From Agrostemma githago (lineage: Eukaryota > Streptophyta > Magnoliopsida > Caryophyllales > Caryophyllaceae), in assembly GCA_958450325.1 (NCBI GenBank), contig OY288247.1, positions 60,577,701 through 60,641,700 on the forward strand: a stretch of DNA of 64,000 bases, in the 5' to 3' direction. This document shows, piece by piece, positions 21,743 to 33,803 of this stretch. Made by a program: the position numbers and the translations under genes. The notes beneath the pieces were generated by a model. It saw only the letters and a program-made list of their open reading frames with translations, was not told the origin of the DNA and made no database searches. How positions within the stretch are numbered: position 1 is the stretch's first letter; each line of letters starts with the position of its first letter.

Positions 21743-22388
21743 CGCAAGAATAGTTTCTTTTATTTTACCCTAAAAAGTCTAAGGGGTTTTGAGATAAAAG
21801 AAAAGATTTGGGTGGGAATATGAAAATTAAAGAAGCCAAAGCCCTCTATTTATAATAGGGAATATCCCTTTTCCTAGTCATCATGGGAATAGGACTTTGA
21901 CCCCACTTCCCCTGTTTCATCAAAGCATACAGGCCTAACCAGGAAGTTCCAGGAATCCGTGTCAGAATCCGATTAGGAATCAAAGTCATCCCAAGCATCC
22001 TTATTTCCAAACCTTCTAAAAATTCAGGATTTCCTCTTTTCGAAAAAATCATCTTTTTCTTCCCCAGCGTGAGTCAGTGTTTCGCCTAAATGTTACATGC
22101 AATGTGTTATGTATCAACAGACAGGTACACCCAAGACTCCCCAGAAAATTCTAAGTTCCCCAGTGGAAAAGCTTAGATATATCTGCAAACAGGTATACCC
22201 ATAAGCTTCCTAGGCAAGCTTCCGCGACATTATTAACATCAACCCAGGTATGATTTCTACTCTATGGCTGGCGAGCCCTTCACGCAGGTCTAATGGACCC
22301 TAAACGACCCGATCGGAAGTCTGCCAGGTTTTAATCCTTGATTGACCTGGTAGCTACTCTGACTTTTGCCTTGTCCAAGCCTCAATCA
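21743..22388. other. Spacer between antisense gene and polypurine tract
   Basis: About 650 bp containing the likely promoter of the antisense gene: a TATTTATAATAGGG stretch near 21846 reads as a TATA-like box on the minus strand. It sits about 100 bp upstream of the gene's ATG. No other feature is seen. Confidence 0.45.
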
Positions 22389-22400
22389 GAGTGGGGGCTC
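22389..22400 (+). other. Tat1 polypurine tract
   Basis: GAGTGGGGGCTC directly precedes the 3' LTR. It is the plus-strand DNA primer site. The same AGTGGGGGCTTC pattern precedes the Tat2/Tat3 LTR on the minus strand. Confidence 0.8.
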
Positions 22401-24822
22401 TGTAGACACCCACATTTTGACCGCCAGGTGTCTATAGTAGTTCCCGCCAAACACCTGATGATGATTGGACGTAAACGTGCTTTGATGGACTCGGATATGG
22501 GCTTGTAATCATGGACATTTGGTTTAGACTTTTTAAGGAGTACAAATTTCATAAAACCAACCTCAAATCCAGGCCCAGTGGGTCGTTTCGAGTCAAATAA
22601 CACTAATTTGGGTCGAAACCGACACCAGGGGTAAAACCGTCTTTTAGCGACCGAGTCAAAACCCGGTCAAAGATATTTTCCGAGGCATAAAATCTGCCGT
22701 GTCATCCCGCCAATCCGGTTTGAACTCGAATACTACAAAAATCAGCCCAAAAAATATTAAACAATTCCGTTAAAGGTAGAATTCGACCTCAAGTAGGAAT
22801 TCTATCCGGAAACCGATTCAGACATCGACTGAGTACCAAATACTCAGCCGAAACACCCCCCATCAGCCGAGAATCCCTTTCTTCTTGGCCAAGAAAGCGG
22901 AATTCTTATGCTCCTTAAACTCCTACGTTTCCTATCCTAAGCGGTATTCAAACTCTCCTAAACCAAGGTCGGAAACTCCCTATAAATAGGACCTCCCGTC
23001 CAACACAATTAACAACGATCATACACCGAAAATCAGACGGAAAAATATCACGACACACGCACACATTATCGACATCCATCATACATCAGAAATACCGAAA
23101 CCCCCCTCCACACACGGTTCATACACGAACTCGATAGTTAGCAAATACCGACACATTATCCGAAATCTCGAAGCCCTGACCGCACGTCAAACCCAGTGTC
23201 CCAAACCACCCAAACCGATACACCTCATCATCTCGACGCTCCCAAGTCTAAGCCACTTCCCGACGAGCCTTATTCCGAGAAAACAAAGCATGTAGGTTGA
23301 GGGTGTAAATCAAACCCGACTCTTCTCTTCTTCTCTTCCCTTCTCTTCGTTTTTTTATGGGTCTTTCGTCGGTCTTTTATTTTCTAATATCAATATTACT
23401 TAAAAAACTATTTTTTATCGAATATTCTTAAAATAAGATACCGATTCATTATAATCGAATATCGTATCGAAAAGAATTATATTAAGATTTCGACGAATTC
23501 ATTATATTTTTGTTCGTTCAAAATCCTTTTTACAACTTTTCGTTCAAAATTCTTTTTTCTTATTTTTTCGTTCAAAAACAAACTTTCTTTCAAAACCTTT
23601 TCTAAAGTCATTCCGATTATTCGATATCGATTTCATAATCGAATATGACGAATATCGAAAATATAAACCGAGTATAAATTAATCCATATTTGTACGCGAT
23701 TTATAAAATTAACGATTTTCGAACAAAAAATAAAAAGCGATCAGACCCGCACGCGAGTCGCGCCCGGTCCAGGCGACTCGCGCACGAGTCTGTAAACCGG
23801 TCATTTTTTTAGCTTTTCGTTCGTTTATTTTTATTATTTTACGAAACGATTTCTAAATTTATATCTTTTCCAAAACTATTCCAAATATTTGATATTGATT
23901 TCATAGTCGACTATCGAATATAACGAATATCAATAATATTAAATCGAGTACGAATTATGCGATATTCGTACGCGATTTAATCAAAAAAATTCCGAAATCC
24001 GTCGTCGCAATCAGGCCGCCACGCGACCCGCCTGAATCCCGGGCGAGTCGCGCGGCAGACTGTCCAAGCGCGCCCCTTTTCGTTCTTTTTATTATTTTTC
24101 GAACTTCGTTTTTTATACAAAACCGCGTTTTAACAATGTTTTTCAGATTTCGATTAATTTTTATTTTCTCGATTTCATATATTTATTTCCTATATTATTA
24201 TTCATCGTTACTAACTTGTTTGCTCTTTGTTTGTAGCGATTTATTCTTTTTATCGTTTTATTAGACTAAAACGAATTCACATGCTAAAATAACTTTGACG
24301 TTATTAGTTTAACATGCATTAAACGACTTAGCAACCCATTTATTTATTTTTCCTCACATGTCTTAGGAAAATAATCTCTGCATATCATTCTATCGTCGAA
24401 CTAACGCGTGTACACAAAACCGAACGATATCTTAGTAAAGGCCGCTAAGTGCGGGCGGGGTTGGGTGTTCTCACTGAACTTCCCAACACGTACCCTCACC
24501 CCTTACTCAGAACCATGGTTTCCGGATGTCCGAATCCATTGGCAACGAGAGTCATTCAATATACGATTAACCGCTTCAGTCGGCATCGATATCGAACTGC
24601 AAAGGGACGAACCCAATAAACTCTGACATCGGAAATGGGCCAGGCTTTAAGTATGGCCCACTACGACATAGAGTGGGTTCGAACGGTTCCGAATAACCAT
24701 AAAATTCGGTGGCGACTCCTACTTCGATTTAAAATTCTATTCGACCCATCTCATATGGAAATTCTATCGCCTCCCCAAACCCGCGCGTGGCCGCGTCGGG
24801 GTGGACCTATGTCATGTCCACA
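22401..24822 (+). repeat. Tat1 3' LTR
   Basis: 2,422 bp, colinear with the 5' LTR. Differences include a 7-bp deletion near 23640, a short insertion near 24356-24365 and about 30 scattered substitutions. Ends at TGTCCACA, followed by the CGGTG target duplication. Confidence 0.93.
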
Positions 24823-26158
24823 CGGTGTTCCTCCCCAGATTGCCATTTCGCACAAAAAAGTTCACCGGGCGAAATTTCACCCTACGAGATTTTGACAGGG
24901 CGACACTTCGTCCGACGGTATTTCGGCCATATTGGAGAGAATCCGCAGGGCAAAACTTCACCCTATGAAGACTCATTGGGCAAAGCCTCACTCAAAGAGT
25001 AGAAGTATCACTAATGGGCAAGGATTAGATTATGGGGTTTAAGATTGTGTGACCCTTTAAGGGCTTAGTATATATAGTAATCTTAGGTTTTCATTTCAGT
25101 TTTGTGCCATAAGTGTGCCTCCTTAGGGTAGGGTAGATGAGGAGATCTTCATAGTAGTAGTAGTAGTAGTAGTAGCAGCTTCCATTAGAAAACAATCTAA
25201 CATACACTCCATCTTCTTATGTTTTAGTAGTGTAGTTTTAAATCTAGTTAGGGAGATTGAGGAGCTTTTGCAAGGATTAGTGACAAGTTCTTGTATTTTC
25301 TTCTTCAAGCTTCATCTTTTTATGTTAATCTTCCTCTTCTTTATTGAGTTTTTCCTCCATTGTTGGTACTTTCTTCTCCCCTCCAATTAGTTTTTTCTCT
25401 AGTTTTTCCTCTAGTTTATTGTTTTTCTTAGTTTTTCTTGCTTTGTTATTGTATTTCCTAGTAGATCTTGTTCTTGGTTTTAATTTTCTCTCACTTGTGT
25501 TAGATTAATTTCCCCTCTTTTTGTTAGTATGGATTGTTTTTGCCTAATTCCTTTGTTATTTATTCTTGTTAGTTTTACCATGATTAGTGAGTAGATTCTT
25601 TGTTAAGGGGTTAGGGGAGGATGAATTTGGGTAACATGGATTAAGGAATTTTGTGATTGAATGCACTTGGGTTGATTTGTCTATCTTGGAATTGTTGTAT
25701 GCTTGTCGACTTTACTTGATCAATTTAGTTGACTCGTATTTCACCCTCGTCAATATGGGGAAACTCGGGGCTTGGGTAATTCCGACTTAGTGACCTAGCT
25801 TCTTCGTCGCGAAAGCGAGTCTTAGTAAGGTCGGGTGTAGAGACCGAAAGGTGACCCATCCCTTATCAACTGTGTATTGTTTCCTTGATTCCTTGTTTTT
25901 GTGTCCCGTTTCCAATTCCCCGACTGCCCCAAACACTTTTCCTATATTGATTTTCGTGTTAGTTATTAGACCGACCACCTTAGTCTAGTTTAATTACCTC
26001 AAACCCCTTTAGAACCCAAACGCATTTAGACTTTTACTCGACCAACTTTACGAAGACCGTCCCTTGGATCGATCCCGACCTACCACTACTACATTAGTTA
26101 GGTTTGTCCGTGTATAAATATTGTTTGATCGTGCGGGTCGCGACGCCCGCACATCACA
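24823..26158 (+). mobile_element. Solo LTR, right part (continuation after Tat1)
   Basis: Continuation of the solo LTR begun at 8790. Just inside, a repeat built on TTTCACCCTAYGA and GGGCGA occurs about three times, with one copy on the far side of Tat1 (near 9277). A TATATATAG box lies near 25070 and an (AGT)n microsatellite at 25151-25176. The last 30 bases include the near-palindrome at 26131-26152 (GTGCGGG ... CGCCCGCAC) before the terminal ATCACA. No coding region. Confidence 0.75.
25151..25176. repeat. (AGT)n microsatellite
   Basis: About eight AGT units inside the solo LTR. Confidence 0.85.
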
Positions 26159-26245
26159 CATATACATAGAGAACGCGTTTATTTTCTAGGCATTCTCTAT
26201 TCCTATACTTTAGAGAACGTGTTCTTTACCAGATGCTACATTAAT
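26159..26245 (+). mobile_element. CACTA subterminal region, continued
   Basis: After the second CATAT copy the AGAGAACGC and GCATTCTCTAT subterminal repeats of the CACTA end at 8620 resume and stop near 26245. This shows the solo LTR landed inside the CACTA terminus. The remaining CACTA body is not identifiable. Confidence 0.65.
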
Positions 26246-27031
26246 GTCTAATGCATGCATTGTATAGGCCGTTTCCATGAATCAGCTTCCCATTCTTTGT
26301 TCTTCTGTTGCAACTAAAACACTGGAGGCTAAGGCGGTTGTAGGAGAAGAAAAGGAAACTTCACACTAAGAATCAACTTATAACTATCCACTTGTGTAAC
26401 ACTCGAAAGACAACTTCAATACTGCTAAATGCAAACATACATTGGAAGGCCAAAGATCAACAAGACGATGTCTCAAATAACCTACACGATATGTTTCTAA
26501 CCGTCCGCTCGCATAGCGCGTAGGTTTTCAACTAGTTAAACTAAATAAACTAATTACTAAATTATAACTAGAATCGAGCCATTTAATCATTTAAGCACAC
26601 AAATCGAAGCGAATAAGGATATAAAAGTGGGTCAAATAACTACTAAAATGCAGTTTATCAACTCCCTACATGTAAACCTTACTCGCCCTTGAGTAGGCTC
26701 GAAGTTAAACTACAAAACTACATTAAACTAAACTACTAGTCGATCGGGTATTAGTGCAACATATGCCCTTTCAACTCAAGCCGGAGTGTCTAAGAGATGA
26801 AACACTCCCCGTAAGAGAAGTGACGTCTTGTGAGAAAATTGGACGCGACCGAATTAATAAGCACAAATGGGCACAATTCATGGTCACATCAAGACTAGTA
26901 ACACCGCTTTCCTCATCTAAGCAGCTAAATCCTCTGATCGGTTAATTGCCACGAAATGAATCGTTCCCAAATTAATCCATAACCAAATCGAGGACTGGCA
27001 TCTAACAAGATGGTGGAAATGACTTAAAATG
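26246..27031. other. Unassigned stretch
   Basis: No gene or repeat boundary I can support. It could include the interior of the broken CACTA element. Confidence 0.35.
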
Positions 27032-27727
27032 TGTAATCCCCTAGAAATTCTAACGCAATACAGTGGCGGAAACACTGTAGATTTGGGATAAAAACACACG
27101 AAAAACTATATCTTATAAAAAGAAATGGTAAGTCAAATACAAAGGCCTCTTTTTACAAAAGGGCTAAAAATAAATTCTCCAAACAAGTTAATACAAATCC
27201 ATAAAATTTGAATGAAGACAGAGTAGGATCCACGCTACTCGCTAGCTCACACCCAAAACCAAGCAGCAAAAACCTGTCATGTTATAAACATAACAGCCAC
27301 GTCAGTGGGGAGTAACTCGAACGTTCTCCCAGCCATATTACATCATATGGAAAAATAATAGTATTACTATATCAAAATAGTTAAAAGGGAAAACATTAAA
27401 GCAATATAATAAAAATAAGTTTTCGGAGAAGGAAAAGAAGGGTCTGAATGCCGCCACATGGAATGAAGGAAAATAACTAGTAGACCCTCACAAAATCATG
27501 GGTCTAAATCAAGTGGGAAAACCGAAGGTGAAACATGTTGAAAAGCAAAGTGCCCCTCATTCTAGCAAGTTGAAAACACACCCACCAAGAACAACTTGTT
27601 GTGAGGAAGATCCTTGTGTAACCGATCTAACCGAGCGCGAAATAAGAGACCCTTCTAAGTACGTCAAGGGAGATAAGGGTTATGTGATAGAGGAAATTCA
27701 AAAAGAGAAAAACATGTCACCTCCTAA
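27032..27727 (+). mobile_element. Possible chromovirus-like LTR fragment
   Basis: Starts TGTAATCCCC, close to the TGTAATACCC start of chromovirus LTRs such as element T. The motif CAGTGGCGGAAACACTG follows about 30 bp in. There is no matching second copy, target duplication or TG...CA end. The 83-codon frame at 27498-27749 has no recognisable domain. Confidence 0.3.
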
Positions 27728-28234
27728 TGTAACACCCCTGATTTTATGAAATAAATTAAATTAATTTAAATTATGTTCGTATTTTTATTTTTACGATTTA
27801 ACTCGTAATTCTTCAAATTATTATAAAACGAATTTATCGTTTAAAACTCCTAAAATTCTATTTGTCTCGGAAACTCTTCTTATATTTAAAACATATTTTT
27901 ATTCTGTTTCGATTTATTTTATACATTTAATCTAATTCTTATCGAAAGTCTATTTCGACGATTTAAATTCTAAATTCTTGTTATTTATTTATATTTAAGC
28001 TCGAATTTCTATTTTCGACTCGAAGTTCATTTATATTAAGTTTCGTCTAAACACTTATTACCTTTTCTCGAAGAATCAACTTAATTCACTTTATCGAAAA
28101 TTTATTATTTATCGGGAAATACTATTTCATCGTCTAATTATTTATAAGCCTCGTTTTCGTCCCGAATACTTTATTTACTCATTTATTTGTCGGCCCGATT
28201 ATTTATTTAATTTTATTAACTCGTTTTTATCCTA
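27728..28234 (+). mobile_element. Truncated LTR fragment (TGTAACACCCC start)
   Basis: TGTAACACCCCTGATTTTA is a typical plant chromovirus LTR start. About 500 bp of very AT-rich sequence follow, until homology to the Tat3 region (57825 onward) begins near 28235. The fragment thus marks where the left (3') end of Tat2 was replaced or lost. Confidence 0.4.
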
Positions 28235-28776
28235 CGTAATCTTGCTCGATTAGTGTTTGTGACATTGTGGGTGCTTTCTATGTCGGCCTTTGTGAGCTAG
28301 GATGACCTCTAGGGCCTTCCGTGAGGTTTTGTGTGACTTACGACGGACCAAAAGGTGTCATAACGATGTCGGATTTTCCCGAAACCACTTCCACTCTAAT
28401 CGGGATCAAAAATAGGTGTTAGCGGGCCTTTCGGAATTTTGATATCTTTATCCGAAATTTTGACCTTATTTTGACCTGTTTGAGCTATTTTAGCCTGACC
28501 TGAGACATGGATTTTTGTATTTTGCTTGGTTTTGCAGCTAGAGGTGATACCGAGTATCCCGAGGGGGCTTCTATGGTTGGTAATAGTGGTGAGGCCGCCG
28601 GGATGAGCTCACTGACTCCCCGCGGGATTCGTAGAAGACGACAAAGCATTCCATCGTAGCGTCGTGATCCAGAGGCCACAAATGAGGCTGACTTCGATAG
28701 AGTAAGGAAGCGTAGGCTTCCCGAGACGGTTGCTAGAAGGACTCATGTCCCGATTCTTGTGCCAGAGAACGAGGAG

Positions 28777-28781
28777 ATCGG
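28777..28781. repeat. 5-bp TSD (ATCGG) of the solo LTR
   Basis: ATCGG at 28777-28781 and again at 30410-30414. The Tat3 copy of gene A gives the empty-site arrangement. Confidence 0.9.
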
Positions 28782-30409
28782 TGATGGTGGGATTTGCCGC
28801 GGGTCCTACCGATCAATATATAACCAACTAATCCTAACGGTAGCTAGGGTAAGTCGGGTCGTGTCCACGGAAACGGTATTGTAGTGTCTAGACTGTGGTC
28901 TACTCACAAACAAGGCTAAGTCACAAACAAACACAAAGAAATGATAAATGATAAATTATGATGGGAGAAGAGGTATGAACAAGACTAACAATGAATAAGC
29001 TATAACAAAAACTAATGAACAACTAAAGATTAACTAAGCAAATAAACTACAGAAGGTGATCGACTAAAGAGATAGAGAATTCAAATATGGAAAAGAGTAG
29101 GGTTAGGTTGGGTTCATAAGCATAGTAGGATGATTGGGTAATCAAGGGTGTAGGTGCCACTTAGTCACTAAGGTCGGTTTGCGCTCTCGCGCCAAAGCCA
29201 AAGTCCGCACTCTCGTGTCTAAGACTAGACCCAAACATTCATGCAAGATGCTACTCAAAACACAAACATTCAACCAAAAATTGAATACACAATGAGAAGG
29301 AGAGAACAAGCATGAGAAGCATTGGCCACTACTACCCATACAAGCAATACAACAAACACATAGTGTGCCCAATAAGTGACTAGCAACAAATGAATCACCT
29401 TTACCCACAATCAAGCCCTAATCACCCATAATCCACACTTAATCCCTCTACTAACCCCACAAAGAGTCTACTCACTCATTATTAAACTAATAATAACAAT
29501 CCTAATAGAAATCAACATAAACAACCAAACATTCATTATGAACAAACAAGAACAAATAAACAATATGTAAAGATTAAAACTTGAGAGATTAACAAAGATT
29601 AAGAGAAAAGAAATTATACCCACTACAATAGGATGAAAAAGATGAGAACTTGAATTAATAAGAAACCCAAATAAAACTCCAAGGTTGTCAATCTTGGAAT
29701 AATCTTCAAGAATCTCCTTAATACAAGACTAATTACAAGGATTAACTAAAGATTAAAGGATGATTAAACTAATGAGAGAAGAACTAAATCTAGGGTTAAA
29801 TGTTAAAGAGAGGCTTAAGATAGTCTAGGGTAAGGTATGATGCTTAAACAATACAAGGGAGGAGTATTTATAGGGTTACAAGAATGAAGGGGGAAGATAA
29901 AAGTAACGCGGCTACAGCTGGGCCATCCCGTCCGGGACGAGATGGTCCCGACCGGGACGGTCTGATCCCAACCGGGACGGGTTGGTTCCGACCGGGACGG
30001 GTCCAAAACAGAACCTTTGCATTTTGTACACCTCATCCCGGACGGGATGAGGTCCTTCCGTCGGGGATGGGTCTTGTAGGCCTCCAATATGATCTTTAAG
30101 GTCCCTCCTTGCTTCTCATGGGCTTCTCATCGACTCTCGGGTCTCAGAATCGAGTCTAAGGGGCTCGGGATCGGGTCCCAAGGTCTCGGGATCGAATCCA
30201 AGGCATCGAGTGATCGTTCCTTCACTTCGTTGGCTCCAAAAAGTGTATGAAACGAGTCAGAATCGTTCCAATTCTTCATGAACGATCTTGGGAACCTGAA
30301 ACAAACTAGAGGAAGCGTAAGTAGCCCATGAACCGCTCCCAAGGATCGATTCCGCAAGGAAAATGGGACCAAAACACAGCAAACTAGGCACTACAAACTA
30401 CACTTATCA
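28782..30409 (-). mobile_element. Solo LTR inside gene A copy 1
   Basis: 1,628 bp with TG...CA ends (TGATGGTGGG ... CTTATCA) and a perfect 5-bp target duplication. Orientation is taken from a TATA box on the minus strand (CTATAAATACTCC, near 29863-29875). There is no internal coding region, so it is a solo LTR. The end GGCAAATCCCACCATCA and the general layout suggest the same broad group as the solo LTR at 8790-26158. It splits exon 2 of gene A between a GAG-ATC-GG and the next codon. Confidence 0.88.
29925..30070. repeat. Short GC-rich repeats (CCGGGACGG) in the solo LTR
   Basis: Several copies of CCGGGACGG or CCCGGACGGG spaced about 20-25 bp, mixed with inverted copies (CCCGTCC). They lie upstream of the minus-strand TATA box, that is in U3, where clustered repeats often act as enhancers. 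Confidence 0.65.
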
Positions 30410-32827
30410 ATCGGCTACGAGGACCCTTAGTGGGCTCGGGACTGGGACGGCCACCAGTTGTTGTTTCGTCCTGACTTGCACGTCTCTTATCGCATTGTGC
30501 AGGGTCTGGTGAGTATCTCGACTCATGCTTATTAGTTTTAGGTTTTGAGTTTTGGTTTCGGTTGGGTTTGGTTTGTTTTGTTTATACTTGTATTGCTTCG
30601 GTTTGCAGCCCCTAGGTTCGATGAGAACCTTCTCGGGTTTTACGACGTGCCTTGAGATCTATTCTAAAAAGCTTAGTCCCGAGGCAAAGAGGATTATCGC
30701 GGGGACGGCTCTGGGCCCCGTGGTTGGGCACTGGGTTAGGTTAGTGGGTTGCAAGACCAAATGCAACTTTATGGTAATTAGAGCGATGATAGCTCGCTTT
30801 CACAACACTACCTCGACCTTCCATATGTCTTTTGGTGAAGTCGGGATGACTTTAGAGGACTTTGGGGTTATTACGGGTTTACCCTGGGGTCCGGAGAGGA
30901 TTAGATGGGCTGCCGAGGGCCCTAGGTTAGATAGTGATGAGGTCCGGGGATGAATCGGGGATTGTTTGGAACGTGAGGCTTATAGTATGCCTCATGTTCT
31001 GGTGAGTTCGTACATTACCGACCACTTTGAGAGGGTGGCAGTATTAGAGGGTCGAGTACCCAACACACTGGAGCAAGATACGCGACTATGGTTGTTGTAT
31101 TTCCTAGGCGCGACCCACTTCTCGAACAAGGGCGAGAGGTTCAGTACTAGGATTTTGCCTTTCCTGGCTGATCTAGATCAGCTGGAACATTTTGATTGGG
31201 TAACCGCGGCTTTCGCGGAGATGACTCGCTGCTTACAAGTCATGGTGAGGCCGTTGTAGGTGGATTCGGCCTCGGCTTTGCCTATCGTGGGCCCAAGTCT
31301 CGTGCTGGAGGTTAGTAATTGTCTCTGTGTTCGCTTTTCGGGTTTTGTTTAGTTTGGTTTTGGTCTCGCTAATGATGTTTTACTTTGGGTTTAATAGGCT
31401 TGGATTTACTCTTACTTCCCCCGATTGGCACCCAAGACGGTGTGGGCTCGTCCGTTTAGGTTCCCGGCGGAGATCGAGCGAGACTAGCTCAGGCTAAGAG
31501 CACGACGAGCCACTACCCAACGGAAAATGTGTTGGTGAACCAGCTGGTCCTAGAGGATGTAAGTCTCTTTCTTACATTGTTTTACTTAATAGTCTCCTAG
31601 ATTTAGGGTTGTTGAAGTATCGGTTATATTTGTGTAGTTTGTGGCCCCTCCTTAGGCCAATTACGAGGGTGTGCCTGGGTATGTGACGACGGAGTTAAGG
31701 CCTCGGAGCTACAGGAGGATGCTCTTTCCTGCGGTGATTCGGCCAGTTTGGTATTTGGGCGAAAGTTTGGTGCGTTAGTGCTTGTATGACGACTTTAGGG
31801 TGCCGGTTGATCCTTCCGGGACCATGTTCAGACCACCGACCGCCGCAGAGGTCCTTGAGGGCAGGGATAGAGAAGGTGGCGTTGCACTCCTGGTGCATGG
31901 TGCCTCCTATCTGTCTCATGTCAGCTAGCGGCTAGCTTGCCACTGCCTTGTGGTGAGTACCTGCCTTCGATTTTAAAGCTCGTTTCGTTTTATGACTAAG
32001 TATTTACTCGCTCTTTGACCGGTCCGCCTTTCTTTCAGCTGGCCGATCCGTCTGATGTTGTTCAGCTCCCAGACTTCCCTCTGACGGTGCTTAGAGTAGA
32101 TGCAGCCGGGGTAGCTTTTACTGAGCCTCTCCCCCCGTGTTCTACCGAGGAGATGGACGCTGGGATAGAGTGGCGCGACCGGGTATACCGGGTAAGTTTC
32201 GGTTTCTGTTTTGGATTTGGGTTCTAAGGGTTAGGTTTTGTTTGGCTAACTTGTATGGTTTCGCCTTTCAAGTTTCGTCAGCTTGCCATCAGCGGTTATG
32301 GAAGGCTGCCAACTGCTTCCGGGCCTACGCCTTGAGGGTCTCACGTGACACTTCGGGACCTCAATAGGTAAGTGCGTGTACCTAGGGTTGACTTTTTAGG
32401 TTGTTTGTATGTTTTCCTAAAGTGCGGGTTGCATTTGCAGGATACCCCTGATATGGTGGGGCAGCTGGAGACTCGGGTGACCGAGCTCGAGGCGGAAGTG
32501 GGTGATGCGCGACAGCTCCTGCAATCACGGGACGACGAGATTGCCCAACTTAAGGAGCGGCTGGCTTGGTCTCAGGGCGAGACCTCTGCGCAGGGAGAGG
32601 CTAGGCGAGGGGGTGAGATGGAAAGGGAGGCTGAGGCTGAGGCTGAAGGTCATGCTACGGACGTCACCGAGGAGGTTGGAGGGGTTCCCGAGATAATCTC
32701 TTTAGATATGCTGTCGAGGATGGACGGTAGCGAGTCTCCTACCTTTGTTTTGGAGGACTTAGGTCTGGATGACAACGTTGGTGAGTTTGTGATAGCTATC
32801 GGCGCGGCTTCTAGGAGTCCTCCCTAG

Positions 32828-33803
32828 TTTTATGAACTCGATTTGTGTATGGATTTGTAAGTTTTGTATATTTTCGAGACCTTTAGTGTTCGGATCGATT
32901 AGTTTAGTCTTGTGTTTTCGTTTTGTGAAATGTTGACCTAGATCGACAAGTAATCACTTCGCGTTCGTTTTATTTGTGATTCCATCGTAGTTTAGGACAT
33001 TTTAAGCGTTAGGATTGCATGAGAGTACGAAAATGGTTTTTTTCGGACTTTTGAAATGCGTTAGTTTGAGCCGGGAATTGGATCAGATAGTACGTCGATT
33101 AAAATGTTTGACTCGACATGTGTGAAATGTAAAAAGTTGACATGTTTTGACCGAGTGTGTTAGGAGGCAAGTGTAGTTGTATCGACATTCATATTTAGGA
33201 TGAGGCAAAAACCAAAAAGAGCTAGACTACTTTCTTTAAAAATAAAATGTTAGACCACTTTTTGTATATTCATGACAATGTCGTGATGGGCTACAGACGC
33301 GACTTGACAATAACCGTTAAAGGCTACAACACGCCTAGGTGGGGTAGCTTATCCCCTTTTTAAAAAAATGAAAAGACATCTAAGTCTGGTGGGCCCGACG
33401 GGTGACATGTGTTGTCCGCGTGACCTCGCAACTATTGCGTGGATGTTTTGGTCTCCAAAGAGGGTTTTAGTTACTTCAGGAGGTCGTTCCCGACGTCTGA
33501 GATGTCAGGTGGTAGTTATGGTGATAACGCAGGGTTGATGCCTCGGTTTTTGGGCTGCTTGGGAGGCTAATGACTTAGGAACAGACGCCTGGACTGAGGC
33601 AGTCGAGTCTCGGGTCGCTTGGGCTTAGGCGGCTGGAGATTTGGGCGCTTGGGCTTGAGCGGCTCAGATCCCGTTTATGAAAATTTTCATAGTTTCCTAT
33701 TTGTCGTGTGGTTAGGGCAATATATACAGGTTACAGGTGCTTGTTTTAGACATACCAAAAATACCCAAAGTGTGTCTATAGCTTCCTTGTATTGTCTCGA
33801 GTC
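32828..33803. other. Spacer between genes A and B in Tat2
   Basis: About 1 kb without coding sequence. It is clearly homologous to 61669-62599 in Tat3, including CAGACGCGACTTGACAATA (near 33294) and GTAGCTTATCCCC. The right part holds the gene B promoter (separate entry). Confidence 0.6.
33613..33730 (+). promoter_or_regulatory. Gene B promoter region in Tat2
   Basis: Two tandem units of about 29 bp with CGCTTGGGCTTAGGCGGCT (33613-33668) lie about 50 bp upstream of a TATA box (CAATATATACAGG, 33718-33730). The ATG of gene B is 74 bp further at 33804. Spacing fits a normal plant core promoter. The same arrangement recurs before gene B in Tat3, and a similar 29-bp tandem pair lies upstream of the TATA box in the Tat2/Tat3 LTR. 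Confidence 0.55.

Larger units (their letters stand above)
9323..24822 (+). mobile_element. Tat1: complete Tat-type Ty3/gypsy retrotransposon
   Basis: A 15.5-kb element with 5' LTR 9323-11742, primer site 11746-11763, a leader of about 1 kb, a gag-pol frame 12816-19669 split by a hAT-type element, an antisense two-exon PMD gene 20024-21742, polypurine tract 22389-22400 and 3' LTR 22401-24822. The LTR length, gag CCHC-like motif, domain order (PR-RT-RNase H-IN without chromodomain) and antisense additional gene place it in the Tat (Ogre/Retand) branch. Counting LTR differences by eye gives about 35 over 2.42 kb (near 1.5%), so the insertion is young. It is no longer autonomous because of two nonsense codons and the hAT insertion. 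Confidence 0.93.
28538..32827 (+). pseudogene. Gene A, copy 1: PMD plus coiled-coil gene antisense in Tat2
   Basis: Seven of the eight exons of the Tat3 copy are found by GT...AG junctions: 28538-30508 (holding the solo LTR), 30609-31310, 31398-31558, 31638-31952, 32039-32191, 32273-32367 and 32441-32827. Exon 1 is lost at the left break. The protein has a basic N-terminus (TPRGIRRRRQS), a plant mobile domain (TFHMSFGEVGMTLEDFGVI, LWLLYFLGATHFSNKG, FDWVTAAFAEMTRCL) and a coiled coil (QLETRVTELEAEVGDARQLL) with a Glu/Ala-rich tail. Plant mobile domains occur in MAIL1/MAIN-type nuclear proteins and in transposons. It is dead here: TAG codons in exon 2 (two), TGA near 30951, TAG near 31256, a small deletion in exon 4, and the exon 7 acceptor changed from CAG to CAA. 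Confidence 0.75.

Noticed and set aside
27498..27749. 83-codon frame as a host gene
   Set aside because: No motif, no homologue in the window, and it runs into an LTR-like start. Too weak to call.
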